A DNA stretch of 64,000 nt from Rubrivivax sp. (GTDB taxonomy: Bacteria > Pseudomonadota > Gammaproteobacteria > Burkholderiales > Burkholderiaceae_C), in NCBI GenBank assembly GCA_019635315.1, contig JAHBZT010000002.1:806001-870000 (forward strand). The letters are read 5' to 3'. The translations under genes and the position numbers were made by a program. Positions 45,627 through 55,829 of the stretch are shown here, piece by piece. The notes beneath the pieces are model-generated. The model searched no databases. It was not told the DNA's origin and saw only the letters and a list, made by a program, of their open reading frames with translations. Positions within the stretch are counted from its first letter, which is position 1. Each line of letters starts with the position of its first letter.

Positions 45627-47036
45627 ATGAGCACGATGAAACCTTCGACACCCCTGAAGACCAGCACGGCGCTGCTGGCGGCAGCGGCGCTGGCCGGCTG
45701 CATGCAGTTGGCCCCGCGCTACGAGCGCCCTGCTGCGCCGGTGCCGGCGACATTTCCGAGCGCCACTTCTGTGCCCTCGGGCGCGACCGCCGCCGCCGAC
45801 CTGGCATGGCAGGACTACTTTGCCGACCCCGCGCTGCGCGGCTTGATCGAGTTGGCGCTGAAGAACAACCGAGATCTGCGCATCGCAGTGCTCAACATCG
45901 ACAGCGTGCGCGCGCAGTACGAACTGCGCCGCGCCGACCAGCTGCCGACCGTCGCCGCCGGCCTCACGGCCAACCGGCAGACGTCAGACAGCGGCAACGT
46001 GGTCGGCTCCTACACCGCCGGGCTCAGCGTGGCCGCCTACGAGCTCGACCTGTTCGGCCGTGTTCGCTCGCTGACCGACACCGCCGCCGCACAGCTGCTG
46101 TCCACCGAGGAGGCCCGCAAGGCGGTGCAGATTTCGTTGGTCGCCTCGGTCGCCAATCAATACCTGGCCCTCGCGGCCGACGACGAGCTGCTGAACCTGA
46201 CCGAGCGGACGCTGTCCACGCGCGAAGACTCGCTCAGGCTCACGCAGCTGCGGTTCGACAATGGCGCAGCGTCGGAGCTGGACCTGCGGCAGGCCCAGAC
46301 GCAGGTCGAGGCGGCCCGCGTCGCGCTGGCCCAGGTTCGCCGACAGCGCGAACTGGACCGCAACGCGCTGGCACTGCTGGTGGGGCAGGCCCTGCCTGAA
46401 CTGCCGTCAGAGGCCGGTCGAATCGACGCGATGACTCTGGCAGACGTTCCCGCGGGCGTGCCGTCCGAGGTGCTGCTGGGTCGGCCTGACGTTCGGCAGG
46501 CCGAGCAGCAACTGATCGCTGCCAACGCCAACATTGGCGCGGCGCGCGCTGCATTCTGGCCGCGCATCACGCTGACCGCCAGTGCCGGCACGGCCAGTAC
46601 CCAGCTTTCGAGCCTGTTCAAGGACGGTGCCTGGGCCTTCGCGGCACAGTTGCTGCAGCCGATCTTCGACGCCGGGCGCAACCGCGCCAACCTGGCGGTA
46701 GCCGAAGCGCAAAGGGACATTGCGGTGGCGCAGTACGAGCGAGCCATACAGGCAGCGTTTCGGGACGTCGCCGATGCGCTGGCGGGCCGGGCCACTCTGG
46801 ATGACCAGTCGCGCTCGACACGGGCTCAGGCAGACGCCGAACAGGCCCGCTACAACCTCTCCGACCTGCGTTATCGCAACGGCGTGAGCAGCTCGCTCGA
46901 GTTGCTGGATGCTCAGCGTTCGCTCTTCGCAGTACAGCAGGCGGTCGTGCAGACGCAGTTGGCACTGCTGCAGAACCGTGTTGCTGTCTATCGCGCCCTG
47001 GGCGGCGGCTACGCGAGCACGGCGAGCGGCCGTTAG
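45627..47036 (+). CDS. RND efflux outer-membrane channel lipoprotein (OprM/NodT family)
   Basis: This 469-residue protein has a lipoprotein leader with lipobox LAGC and the OprM/NodT pattern of two repeats, each with a beta hairpin and long coiled-coil helices; VAAYELDLFGRVR and PILDAG-like PIFDAGRN mark the repeats. It forms the trimeric outer-membrane duct of the pump. ATG 45627 is chosen because the in-frame ATG upstream at 45528 lies inside the pump gene. It starts 4 bases after the pump stop. Confidence 0.93.
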   Translation: MSTMKPSTPLKTSTALLAAAALAGCMQLAPRYERPAAPVPATFPSATSVPSGATAAADLAWQDYFADPALRGLIELALKNNRDLRIAVLNIDSVRAQYELRRADQLPTVAAGLTANRQTSDSGNVVGSYTAGLSVAAYELDLFGRVRSLTDTAAAQLLSTEEARKAVQISLVASVANQYLALAADDELLNLTERTLSTREDSLRLTQLRFDNGAASELDLRQAQTQVEAARVALAQVRRQRELDRNALALLVGQALPELPSEAGRIDAMTLADVPAGVPSEVLLGRPDVRQAEQQLIAANANIGAARAAFWPRITLTASAGTASTQLSSLFKDGAWAFAAQLLQPIFDAGRNRANLAVAEAQRDIAVAQYERAIQAAFRDVADALAGRATLDDQSRSTRAQADAEQARYNLSDLRYRNGVSSSLELLDAQRSLFAVQQAVVQTQLALLQNRVAVYRALGGGYASTASGR

Positions 47037-47057
47037 CGACCCGGGCGGGCTCATTGG

Positions 47058-47735
47058 GTGCAGGCTATTGCGATGCTTTGGCGGCTGACCTGCTGGCGCC
47101 TGTGCACCGCCCGCGAACGCACCAGGCAGGAGACGCACCCGCTGCTCGGTCGCGGCAGCCTTGCGCTGACGGTCGGCATGCTGCTGTTGGGTCACCCGTG
47201 CGCTCACGCCGAGGAGGGCCGAACCGGTCAACCCTTGCCGCATGGCGGCGTCTACCTTCAGTATGGCGTCGCAGAACACAATGTACGGGCAGTCGCCGCG
47301 GGCGTTGTGTGGCCGTGGCGGAACTGGACGCGGCACTCAGGTGGTTTTCAGTTCACAGGCTTCTGGGATGTGCATGTCCTCCAAGGGCACTCCCGCGACC
47401 AGGATGGCGGGCGACGGAGAACACTCGCCGTGGGGCTGACTCCCATGTTGCGGGCCACGTCGGCGGCAACAGGCCGGGAACATTGGTTCGTTGAGGCCGG
47501 AGTGGGACTCACCTTCAGCGACGGCTACTACGCTTCAGCGGATCGCCGCTTCAGCACGCGCTACAACTTCACCACGAGCGTCGGCGCAGGGTGGGTGTTG
47601 GGACGGTCGCATGAAGTCAGCTTGCGCATCGCGCACGCCTCCAACGCCGGGATCCGGCGGCCCAACCCCGGGGAGAACCTTCTCCAGTTGCGCTACCTCT
47701 ATCGGTGGGGCGCGAGCACGGCGCGTGGACTCTGA
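47058..47735 (+). CDS. pagL: PagL-like lipid A 3-O-deacylase
   Basis: This protein of about 225 residues has a signal peptide ending near CAHAEE (the ATG at 47073 is an alternative start) and then alternating hydrophobic beta strands. The C-terminal stretch RIAHASNAGI followed by PNPGEN is the PagL signature, with catalytic His193, Ser195 and a Glu near residue 206. PagL is an outer-membrane barrel that removes the 3-O-acyl chain of lipid A. Placed 21 bp after the RND channel gene, it could be co-induced with the pump and alter outer-membrane permeability. The C-terminal Leu ending is typical of barrel proteins. Confidence 0.8.
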   Translation: MQAIAMLWRLTCWRLCTARERTRQETHPLLGRGSLALTVGMLLLGHPCAHAEEGRTGQPLPHGGVYLQYGVAEHNVRAVAAGVVWPWRNWTRHSGGFQFTGFWDVHVLQGHSRDQDGGRRRTLAVGLTPMLRATSAATGREHWFVEAGVGLTFSDGYYASADRRFSTRYNFTTSVGAGWVLGRSHEVSLRIAHASNAGIRRPNPGENLLQLRYLYRWGASTARGL

Positions 47736-47742
47736 CCCGCGA

Positions 47743-48957
47743 TCACTCCACTGATGACGGCCGGCGCAACGTGAACGTGACCACGGCCGCCAAAGACAGC
47801 GCCGCTGATGTGCCGAACGCCAGGCTCGGCGCGACGGCCCACAGGGCCCCTGCCAGCAGCGACGCGGGCAGGTACACCGTGCCGGTGACGAAGTTGTAGA
47901 CGCCCATGGCCGTGGCGCGTCGTTCGGGTTCGAGGTCGGCGATGAAGGCCTTGCTCTGCGATTCTTCGATGGCATAGAACAGGCCATACACGGCGAACAC
48001 GGCCACCATCTCCCAGCGGGTGTCGGCGCACATCAGCCACAGGTTGATGCACGCGTAGATCGCATAACCCAACATGACGATGCGGCTGCGGCCCACCCTG
48101 TCGCCCAACCGGCCCACCAGGGGCGCAGCCACGACGCATGCGGTGTTGAACAGCGCGTACAGCAGCACGGTCTGGGTCACGCTGAAGCCGACCGCATGTG
48201 CCTTGAGCAAGATGAACCCGAGGCTGAAGTAGGCCAGCGCGAACATCCCGGCCGGCAGCAGGAAGCGCTTGAAGCCCGGGCTGAGCTGTTGCCAGCTCTG
48301 GCGCACGCTCTCGCGTTCGTGCACCGCACCTGGCCGGTCCGGGATGCGCGTGAGCACCACCACGCTGATCACTGCGGGCACGAAGGCCACCAGGAACAGC
48401 GTGCTGTAGGTGGCCGCAGACTCGCCCAGCCAGAACAGCAGGCCGTAGGCGACCAGCGGCCCCAGCACCGCCCCCGCCTTGTCGAGCGCCTTGTGCACAC
48501 CGAACGCATAGCCCCGGGTCTCTTGCGCGGCCACGCCGGACAGCCAGGCGTCACGCGGCGGCCCGCGAAAGCCCTTGCCCAGGCGCTCCACGACACGAAA
48601 GACACTCGAGCCGAGAACGGAAGACGACACCACCAGGATGAGCTTGGCCAGCGTCGAAAACGCGTAGCCGGCGATGACGAAACCCTTGCGGCGACCGCTG
48701 CGGTCCGACAACCAGCCGGCCAGCCAGTTGAGCGACGACGCCGAGAAGTCCGCCATACCTTCGATCAGCCCCAGCAGGGCGCTGGACGCGCCGGCCACGG
48801 TCGTGAAGAAGACCGCGAACACCGAGAAGATCATCTCCGAACTGACGTCGGTGAGGAAACTCACCAGTCCGAGTCTCAGCACATCAGGGTGCAGTGGCGC
48901 CCGCGGAACGGGCGCCTGTGTCGCGGTCTCGGTGTCCTGCGGTGCGGGGCTGTTCAT
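47743..48957 (-). CDS. MFS transporter
   Basis: This 404-residue Major Facilitator protein has about 12 membrane segments and the motif GWLSDRSGRRK between helices 2 and 3, plus RLGDRVGRSR in the second half. The N-terminus has a short hydrophilic Pro/Thr-rich stretch. It lies 25 bp downstream of the YhhJ-like gene on the same strand and is probably the last gene of that exporter operon. It is convergent with pagL, separated by 7 bp. The direction and substrate of transport are not visible. Confidence 0.88.
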   Translation of the reverse strand: MNSPAPQDTETATQAPVPRAPLHPDVLRLGLVSFLTDVSSEMIFSVFAVFFTTVAGASSALLGLIEGMADFSASSLNWLAGWLSDRSGRRKGFVIAGYAFSTLAKLILVVSSSVLGSSVFRVVERLGKGFRGPPRDAWLSGVAAQETRGYAFGVHKALDKAGAVLGPLVAYGLLFWLGESAATYSTLFLVAFVPAVISVVVLTRIPDRPGAVHERESVRQSWQQLSPGFKRFLLPAGMFALAYFSLGFILLKAHAVGFSVTQTVLLYALFNTACVVAAPLVGRLGDRVGRSRIVMLGYAIYACINLWLMCADTRWEMVAVFAVYGLFYAIEESQSKAFIADLEPERRATAMGVYNFVTGTVYLPASLLAGALWAVAPSLAFGTSAALSLAAVVTFTLRRPSSVE

Positions 48958-48982
48958 CGGCGTTCCTTTCGCACCCCGCTGC

Positions 48983-50116
48983 TCACCCCTGCGCCAGCGA
49001 TTTGCGAAACTGTCCCAAGGCCGCGAGGAAGAAGGACACCCCGATGGCCGCGATGGCCAGCAGCGTCGGCCAGACGATGGCGAATCCGGCCCCGCGGTAC
49101 AGCACCGCTTGCGCCAGGCTCACGAAGTGCGTCGTCGGCGCCAGAAGCATTGCGTTGCGCAGCAATTCGGGGATGCTCTCGCGCGGCGTCATGCCGCCCG
49201 ACAGCATCTGCAGCGGCAGCAGCACCAGGATAATGAGCAGCGCCAGTTGCGGCATCGAGCGTGCCACCGTGCCCATGAAGATGCCCATCGAGGTGGTGGC
49301 AAACAGGTGCAGCGCCACGCCCAGCATGAACAAGGCGAGCGAGCCGCCGATGGGCATCTCCAGCACGCCCTGCACCATGAAGCGCAGCGACAGCAGCGAG
49401 GCCAGCAGCACCACGCCGCCCATCGACAGCACCTTGGCCAACATGATCTCGACCGGGCGCACCGGCATGACGAGCAGGTGCTCCAGCGTGCCGTGCTCGC
49501 GCTCTCGGATCAGCGCAGCGCCGGCCAGAATGATGGACAGCATCGTGACCATGTTGATCACTTCCATCACGCCGGCGAACCATGCACTGTCTGACGTGGG
49601 ATTGAAGCGCATGCGAACGGCCAGTTCCACCGGCGATGCGGCTGCGCTGCGCTCGCCGAGCACGAACTCCTGGAGCTCGAGCTGAATCATGCTCTGCACG
49701 TAGCCAGTGCCGACGAAAGACTGGCGCATCTGCGTGGCGTCCACGTTCAACTGCAGGGCTGGTCGGCGGCCGGCGAGCACGTCACGCTGGAAGCCGGGCG
49801 GAGTGTCGAGCACGAAGCTGTAGCGCCCGGTGTCCAGGCCGGTGTCCATCTCGCCCAGCGAGATGAGATCGGGCACCAGGAAGTCCGGCGGGTAGAAGGC
49901 CGAGACGATGCGCTGCGACAGCACCGTCTGGTCTTCATCGACCACCGCGATTGGCGCACGCACCAGACGGTCCGGCATGGCCGTGGCAGCGGTGTAGATG
50001 GCGCCGCTGAAGGCCCAGACCACGAACACCAGCAGCAGGCGGTCGCGCCACAGGCTGCGCAGTTCCTTGGCCGCCAGCTGCCGCACCACGTGCCAGGAAA
50101 GCGGCGGCGCCTTCAT
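48983..50116 (-). CDS. ABC-2 type permease (YhhJ-like)
   Basis: This 377-residue protein has one N-terminal membrane segment, a periplasmic region of about 150 residues, then five C-terminal segments: the ABC-2 transporter layout. The conserved EREHGTLEHLLVMPV motif precedes the membrane bundle. It starts one base before the stop of the RbbA-like gene, so the two are translationally coupled. In the YhiI-RbbA-YhhJ arrangement this is the second permease of an export complex. Confidence 0.88.
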   Translation of the reverse strand: MKAPPLSWHVVRQLAAKELRSLWRDRLLLVFVVWAFSGAIYTAATAMPDRLVRAPIAVVDEDQTVLSQRIVSAFYPPDFLVPDLISLGEMDTGLDTGRYSFVLDTPPGFQRDVLAGRRPALQLNVDATQMRQSFVGTGYVQSMIQLELQEFVLGERSAAASPVELAVRMRFNPTSDSAWFAGVMEVINMVTMLSIILAGAALIREREHGTLEHLLVMPVRPVEIMLAKVLSMGGVVLLASLLSLRFMVQGVLEMPIGGSLALFMLGVALHLFATTSMGIFMGTVARSMPQLALLIILVLLPLQMLSGGMTPRESIPELLRNAMLLAPTTHFVSLAQAVLYRGAGFAIVWPTLLAIAAIGVSFFLAALGQFRKSLAQG

Positions 50117-52860
50117 CAGCGCTCCTGCTTGCGCAGCAGCAGCACGCTCAGCGAGAGCAGCACCGGGCCAGCCAGGGCCAGCGGCACGAACAGCGCGTGC
50201 AGATCGGCGATGCCGAGGGCCTTGGAAAAGGTGCCGCGGCTGATGGTGACGAAAGGAGCGGTCGGGTAGATCTGGCCCATCACGGCCGAGAAGCCCTCGA
50301 GCGTGGAGACGGGGTTGAGGATGCCGGAGAACTGGATCGCCGGCAGCATGGTCGCCAGCGCGGTGCCGAACAGCGCGGCAAGCTGGCTGGTGGTGAAGGC
50401 CGACATCAGCAGCCCGAGCGCCGCGGCCGCGAACACATAGAGCAGCGCGGCCAGCGTGTAGGTGGCCAGGCTGCCCGTGAACGGCACGCCGAACAGCGTC
50501 ACCGCCATCAGCGTCAGCAATGCGAAGTTCACCATGCCGGCGCCCACGTACGGCAGCTGCTTGCCGAGCAGGAACTCCAGCTTGGTGACCGGCGTGACGT
50601 AGAGGTTGGTGATCGAGCCCATCTCCTTCTCGCGCACCACGGCCAGCGCAGCCAGCATCGACGGGATGAAGATCAGCAGGATCGGGATCACCGCCGGCAC
50701 CATCGACACGATGCTGCGCACCTCTGGGTTGTAGCGGTAGCGCACCTCCACGTTGGCCGGTGGCCGGGTGTCGACCCCCGCCGCCGCCAGGTGCTGGGCG
50801 ACGTAGCCGGCATGCATGGCCTGCACATAACCCGACACGATCTCGGCTCGCATCGGCATCGCGCCGTCGATCCACACGCCCACCGTGGCGGGCCGGCCAC
50901 GCGCCAGGTCGGCGCCGAAGCCGGGCGGGATCTCCAGCGCGAGCGCCAGCTCGCCGCTGCGCATGCGGCGGTCCATCTCGGCGTCGTCGGCAGGCGACGC
51001 CTGTTCGAGAAAGTACGGTGAACCCGTCAGCTCGAGCGTGTAGGCGCGGCTGGCGGCGCTGCCGTCGCGGTCGAGCACGGCGTAGCGCAGGTCCTGCACG
51101 TCCAGGCTGATGCCGTAGCCCATGATGAGCATCAGCATCACCGTGCCCAGCAGCGACATGGTCAGGCGGATCGGGTCGCGCAACAGCTCCAGCGTCTCGC
51201 GCCGTGCGCAGCTGAGCAGGCGATGGTGGCTGAACAGACGCTGGGTGTTGGCGACGGCCTTGGCGCCCGCCGTGCCATCACGGGCCGCCTCGCTGGCGGC
51301 GCTGGGGCCAATCGCGCTCGGGTCCTGTGCCTGCGCATCCCGCAGCCACGCCACGAAGCTGTCTTCCAGCGAGTCGCCGCCGCGCTGGCGAGCCAGTTCG
51401 GCGGGCGCGCCGCTGGCGAGCACGCGGCCGGCGTGCATCAGCGACACGCGGTCGCAGCGCTGCGCCTCGGTCATGAAGTGGGTCGAGACGAAGATCGTGA
51501 CGCCGTCGCGCCGCGACAAGTCGATCATCAGCGCCCAGAAGTTGTCGCGCGCCACCGGGTCCACGCCCGAGGTCGGCTCGTCCAGGATCAGCAGCTCGGG
51601 CTCGTGCACCACGGCGGCAGCGAGCTGCAGGCGCTGGCGATGCCCGAGCGGCAGCGTCATGGGCAGCGCGCCGGCAGCGTCACGCAGTCCGAAACGGTCG
51701 AGCAGGCTGTCGATGCGTTCGGCGATGCGCTGCTTGCCCAGGCCGAAGAGCTGGCCCTGCAGTTCGAGGTTCTGGCGCACGGTCAGGTCGCGGTAGAGCG
51801 AGAAGCCCTGCGACATGTAGCCCACTCGCCGCCGCACCGCCATGTCGCGCGCATCCAGCGGCGCGCCGAACAGGCGCACATTGCCTTCGGTGGCCGGCAG
51901 CAGGCCGGTGAGCATCTTCATCGTCGTGGTCTTGCCGCAGCCGTTGGAGCCGAGGAAGCCGAAAATCTCGCCGCGCTCGATGCGAAAGCTCACCCGGTCC
52001 ACTGCGGTGAAGTCACCGAAGCGGCAGCTCAGTTCGTGCGCCTCGATGGCGATGGCCTGCACGTTCGCGGGCCGCGGTGGCACGACCAGTTCGCCGTGCC
52101 CGTCGCGGCGCTCGGCGGGCAGCAGCGCGATGAAGGCGGCCTCCAGGCTGGTGCAGCCCGTGCGCCGGAGCATCTCGGCGGGCGTGCCGGTGGCCAGCAC
52201 GCGACCTGCGTCCATGGCCACCAGGCGGTCGAAGCGCCCGGCTTCTTCCATGTAGGCGGTGGCCACGAGCACGGTCATGCCCGCATTGCGGGCGCGGATG
52301 CGGTCGATCAGGTCCCAGAACTGCCGGCGCGACAGCGGGTCGACGCCCGTCGTCGGCTCGTCGAGGATCAACAGTTGTGGGTCATGGATCAGCGCGCAGC
52401 ACAGGCCGAGCTTCTGCTTCATGCCGCCGGAGAGCTTGCCCACGGGCCGGTCCGCGAACGGCAGCAGCCCCGTGCTGCCCAGCAGCTCGGCGATGCGTGC
52501 CTCGCGCTCGCGCCGGCCGTGGCCGAACAGGCGGCCGAAGTAGTCGAGGTTCTCGCGCACCGACAGCGTGGCGTAGAGGTTGCGCCCGAGACCCTGCGGG
52601 TTGTAGGCGATGCGCGGGCAGACCCGGCGGCGGTGCGCGGCACGCGACATGTCGCCACCGAGCACCGTGATACTGCCGGTCTGCAGCGTGCGGGCACCCG
52701 CCAGCAGCGCCAGCAGCGTGGACTTGCCGACGCCGTCGGGCCCGACGACGCCCGTGATGCCACCCACCGGCAGGGCGAGTTCGACATTGTCCAGCGCCAG
52801 AATGCCACCGTAACGGTGGGTCGCGCCCCGAACCTGGAGCGCCAGCACGTTGTCGCTCAT
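50116..52860 (-). CDS. RbbA-like fusion of two ABC ATPase domains with an ABC-2 permease
   Basis: This 914-residue protein carries two nucleotide-binding domains and a C-terminal permease. Domain 1 has Walker [10 protein letters not shown] and LSGGMKQK; domain 2 has GSNGCGKTT and Walker [14 protein letters not shown]. The last 370 residues form an ABC-2 permease with [22 protein letters not shown] region [14 protein letters not shown]. It matches Escherichia coli RbbA (YhiH), reported as ribosome-associated but encoded in an HlyD-like exporter operon. It overlaps the adaptor gene by 4 bases and the YhhJ-like gene by one. Confidence 0.9.
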   Translation of the reverse strand: MSDNVLALQVRGATHRYGGILALDNVELALPVGGITGVVGPDGVGKSTLLALLAGARTLQTGSITVLGGDMSRAAHRRRVCPRIAYNPQGLGRNLYATLSVRENLDYFGRLFGHGRREREARIAELLGSTGLLPFADRPVGKLSGGMKQKLGLCCALIHDPQLLILDEPTTGVDPLSRRQFWDLIDRIRARNAGMTVLVATAYMEEAGRFDRLVAMDAGRVLATGTPAEMLRRTGCTSLEAAFIALLPAERRDGHGELVVPPRPANVQAIAIEAHELSCRFGDFTAVDRVSFRIERGEIFGFLGSNGCGKTTTMKMLTGLLPATEGNVRLFGAPLDARDMAVRRRVGYMSQGFSLYRDLTVRQNLELQGQLFGLGKQRIAERIDSLLDRFGLRDAAGALPMTLPLGHRQRLQLAAAVVHEPELLILDEPTSGVDPVARDNFWALMIDLSRRDGVTIFVSTHFMTEAQRCDRVSLMHAGRVLASGAPAELARQRGGDSLEDSFVAWLRDAQAQDPSAIGPSAASEAARDGTAGAKAVANTQRLFSHHRLLSCARRETLELLRDPIRLTMSLLGTVMLMLIMGYGISLDVQDLRYAVLDRDGSAASRAYTLELTGSPYFLEQASPADDAEMDRRMRSGELALALEIPPGFGADLARGRPATVGVWIDGAMPMRAEIVSGYVQAMHAGYVAQHLAAAGVDTRPPANVEVRYRYNPEVRSIVSMVPAVIPILLIFIPSMLAALAVVREKEMGSITNLYVTPVTKLEFLLGKQLPYVGAGMVNFALLTLMAVTLFGVPFTGSLATYTLAALLYVFAAAALGLLMSAFTTSQLAALFGTALATMLPAIQFSGILNPVSTLEGFSAVMGQIYPTAPFVTISRGTFSKALGIADLHALFVPLALAGPVLLSLSVLLLRKQER

Positions 52861-53966
52861 TGCGCGGGCGCGGGCGCAGATGCGGCACCCTTTGGCTGCG
52901 GCACCTTCACCGCCAGATTCGATGGCCAGGGCTGGTCGCCGGTGCGCACGTAGGCCATGCCCGGCAACCCGGTCTTGACCTGCTCACGGTGCTGGCCGAG
53001 CAGCACCGGATCGACCCGCGCGCGCACCTTGAAGACCATCTTCTGACGCTCCGACTCGGTTTCCACCGTCTTCGGCGTGAACTGCGCGACGCTGGCCACG
53101 AAGTCGACCTGAGCCGGGATCACCAGGTCCGGCGCCGCGTCCAGCACCAGCCGCGCTTCAGCGCCGATGGCCACGCGCCCTGCGGCGGTCTCGGGCAGGA
53201 AGAACGACATGGTCACGTCCGAGAGATCGACCAGCGATACCACGCGCCCACCCCCGGCAAGAACCTCGCCGCCCTGGGCCAGCACGGTCTGCACACGGCC
53301 GCCGCGCGGCGCGCGCAGCACGGCGTCGGCGATCTCGACCTGGATGCGGTCCACCGCCGCCTGCGCGGTTTCGATGGCGGCCTCGGACTCGACGATCTGC
53401 GAGCGGGCGGTGAGCACCGCCGATTCGGCCTCGATGCGCTGCGACTTGGCGGCGCTCAGCGCGGCGCGGCTGGCCTGCACGCGCGCGTTGGCGGCGTCGA
53501 GCTGCTGGGGCGATATGAAGTTCTGCGACACGAGTTCCGACGTGCGGCGCAGCTCCTTCTCCGCCAGGGCGGCCTCAGCCTCACGCTGCGCGACCAGGGA
53601 TGCGACGGTCGTCACGGCCTGCTCGCGCTGCCGCACCAGGGCCGTCAGCGTCGCGCGTGCGGTCCTCGCCTGGCGCTGCTGGGCCTGGGCGCCGCGCAAC
53701 TGCGCCTCCAGCGATTGGGTGTCCATGCGGGCGAGCTCGTCGCCGGCGGACACGAAGTCGCCCTCTCGCACGCGCACGGCCAGCACACGCCCGCCCGTCT
53801 TGGCGGCCACGTCGATGGTCGTGGCCTCGATCCGCCCGTTGCCTCCCGCAATGCCTTCGGGCAGCCCGTCGGGCGCCGCCCAGCGCCAGGCCACGACAAC
53901 GCCGATGCCGATCACGGCCGCGATCACATAGGGCAGCAGGCTTCGCCAGCGTGGCGGCAGGTTCAC
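52857..53966 (-). CDS. HlyD family periplasmic adaptor (YhiI-like)
   Basis: This protein of about 369 residues has an N-terminal membrane anchor ([18 protein letters not shown]), then the split biotinyl-lipoyl halves ([17 protein letters not shown] and [13 protein letters not shown]), flanking a long coiled coil of about 110 residues. It forms the periplasmic bridge of the RbbA/YhhJ exporter to an outer-membrane channel not encoded here. I chose GTG 53966, preceded by GAGGA; ATG 54038 in the same frame would add 24 residues. It is the first gene of the - strand exporter operon. Confidence 0.88.
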   Translation of the reverse strand: MNLPPRWRSLLPYVIAAVIGIGVVVAWRWAAPDGLPEGIAGGNGRIEATTIDVAAKTGGRVLAVRVREGDFVSAGDELARMDTQSLEAQLRGAQAQQRQARTARATLTALVRQREQAVTTVASLVAQREAEAALAEKELRRTSELVSQNFISPQQLDAANARVQASRAALSAAKSQRIEAESAVLTARSQIVESEAAIETAQAAVDRIQVEIADAVLRAPRGGRVQTVLAQGGEVLAGGGRVVSLVDLSDVTMSFFLPETAAGRVAIGAEARLVLDAAPDLVIPAQVDFVASVAQFTPKTVETESERQKMVFKVRARVDPVLLGQHREQVKTGLPGMAYVRTGDQPWPSNLAVKVPQPKGAASAPAPAQ

Positions 53967-54230
53967 TGGGGTGGATCCTCGAGTTCGTGTGAACTTCAGT
54001 CTGACCGTACCGCTGGCTCGATCCTTGACCTCTGTCAACGGGTACGGCCAGCGCGTGACAGGGTGCTGCGGGCCAGGTTACCGCTCTATCGGCGGCTGAC
54101 GCTGGAGATCGTCCAGAAGAACGACAGCACAGCCCGGCCTGCGCGACTGCCGACAGATCGATCCAAGTGCCAGTCATGTTACCGAAGCCGCTGTGTTCTT
54201 GAACCACACAGGGCCGTGCAAGCGCTTCAA

Positions 54231-54250
54231 TATAATGAGTACCGCTTACT
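54231..54250. promoter_or_regulatory. Promoter with MarR-type repeat before the EmrAB module
   Basis: A consensus -10 box TATAAT lies at 54231-54236, followed by an AGTA-N5-TACT inverted repeat at 54238-54250, about 20 bp before the MarR gene. This suits autoregulation of the marR-emrAB unit. The 53967-54270 gap also contains the promoter of the divergent HlyD gene; nothing else is visible in it. Confidence 0.45.
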
Positions 54251-54270
54251 ATTGTTGGGGAGAAACCAGG

Positions 54271-54705
54271 ATGTCGAAAGGACTGCCCCAGGACAGCCTG
54301 GGCTTTCTGGTCGCAGACCTCGCACGCCGCATGCGCAGCGCCTTCGCGCTTCACCTCGAAGGCAGCGGGCTCACGCTGGCACAGGCGCGAGCTCTGCTGT
54401 ACGTGGCTCGCCACGAGGGAATGCGCCAAGTCGAGTTGGCAGAGTTGCTCGAAGTTCAGCCGATCACACTGGCAAGACTCATCGATCAGTTGCAGCAGTT
54501 GGGGCTGGTCGAGCGACGGGCGGACCCGAAGGACGGACGCGCGTACCGGATCGTCCTGACCCCGGCATCAGGGCCACACCTGGTCACAATCGAGCGCGTT
54601 GCATCCGTCATCCGCAAGCAGTCGCTGCGAGGCATCGGGCAAGCAGAGGCGGCGCTCGTCACGTCCGCGTTGCACCGGATGCGCAAGAACCTGGCGGCTT
54701 CCTGA
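54271..54705 (+). CDS. MarR family transcriptional regulator
   Basis: This 144-residue protein has the winged-helix core of MarR proteins: QVELAELLEVQPITLARLIDQLQ as recognition region and the wing VERRADPKDGRAYRI. MarR dimers repress efflux and stress genes and are released by phenolic or aromatic ligands. ATG 54271 is preceded by GGGGAG; an in-frame ATG at 54193 would put the promoter inside the gene. It leads an EmrA-EmrB-like unit on the same strand and probably controls it. Confidence 0.9.
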   Translation: MSKGLPQDSLGFLVADLARRMRSAFALHLEGSGLTLAQARALLYVARHEGMRQVELAELLEVQPITLARLIDQLQQLGLVERRADPKDGRAYRIVLTPASGPHLVTIERVASVIRKQSLRGIGQAEAALVTSALHRMRKNLAAS

Positions 54706-54745
54706 GCGGCCCCATTGCCGACGCCTTACCCATCCGGTCTCCTGC

Positions 54746-55825
54746 ATGAGCGACTCCCAGCCCACCGAACCCTCTCCCGCACCTGCTCCTTTGCCGCGCC
54801 CGCGGATCCGGATCAAGCGGGTCATCCTGCTCCTGGTCGTCCCGCTGTGCGTGTTGCTGGCTGCCGGTCTCGTGTACCTCAGGGGCGGCCGCTACGTCGA
54901 AACCGACAACGCCTACGTGAAGGCCGACAAGGTGCCCATCAGCGCCGAGGTCTCCGGCACGATCAAGGAGGTGCTGGTCGAGGAGAACCAGCCCGTGACC
55001 GCCGGCCAGGTTCTGTTCCGAATCGATCCGGCACCCTTCAAGGTGACGGTGGCCCGGGCCGAGGCCAAGCTGGCCCAGGTGCGTACCGATCTCGCTGCAA
55101 TGCGCGCGAGCTACCGTGCGAAGCAGGCCGAGATCACCGTCGCGCGCACCAAGCTGAGCTTCGCGCAGAAGGAGCAGCAACGGCAGGCCGATCTGGTGGC
55201 CCGCAACTTCGTGTCGGCGTCCCGGTTCGACGATGCCCGGCAAACCACCGACCTGGCCGGCCAGCAGATCACCGCGATGGAACAGGATCTGTCGCGGATC
55301 GCCGCCGCACTGGGCGGCGGCGTCGATGTCCCCGTCGAGCGCCATCCCAGCTACCGCGCTGCGCAGGCCGAACTGGAGCAGGCCCAACTCGACCTGGCGC
55401 GCGTGGAAGTGCGTGCCATCATGCCCGGTGTCGCGAGCAAGCCCCCCAAGCCGGGACAGTACGTCGCGGCGGGCAGCACGGCGATGGCGCTGGTGGCCAG
55501 CGGGAATCAATGGATCGAGGCGAACTTCACCGAGACCGACCTGACCCACGTCCGCGTCGGCCAGCCAGTCACGATCCACATTGACACCTATCCCAATCAG
55601 GCCTGGAAGGGTGTTGTGGACAGCCTGAGCCCGGCGACGGGCGCCGAGTTCTCGGTCATCCCGGCGCAGAACGCCACTGGCAACTGGGTCAAGATCGCGC
55701 AGCGGGTGTCGGTGCGCATCAAGATCGATCCGGGCAGCGAACTGTCCCAACTGCGAACGGGCCTGAGCACCACGGTAGAGGTGGACACCGGGCATCGCCG
55801 GCGTCTGCTGGGGATGTCGCTCTGA
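54746..55825 (+). CDS. EmrA-like HlyD family adaptor
   Basis: This 359-residue adaptor has a proline-rich cytoplasmic N-terminus, one membrane segment (ILLLVVPLCVLLAAGLVYL), then the EmrA-typical YVETDNAYVKADKVPISAEVSG, a coiled-coil hairpin and the C-terminal barrel with GNQWIEANFTETDL. It connects the EmrB-like pump to an outer-membrane channel. The gene starts 40 bp after the MarR stop and 4 bp before the EmrB-like gene. Confidence 0.92.
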   Translation: MSDSQPTEPSPAPAPLPRPRIRIKRVILLLVVPLCVLLAAGLVYLRGGRYVETDNAYVKADKVPISAEVSGTIKEVLVEENQPVTAGQVLFRIDPAPFKVTVARAEAKLAQVRTDLAAMRASYRAKQAEITVARTKLSFAQKEQQRQADLVARNFVSASRFDDARQTTDLAGQQITAMEQDLSRIAAALGGGVDVPVERHPSYRAAQAELEQAQLDLARVEVRAIMPGVASKPPKPGQYVAAGSTAMALVASGNQWIEANFTETDLTHVRVGQPVTIHIDTYPNQAWKGVVDSLSPATGAEFSVIPAQNATGNWVKIAQRVSVRIKIDPGSELSQLRTGLSTTVEVDTGHRRRLLGMSL

Positions 55826-55829
55826 GGCA

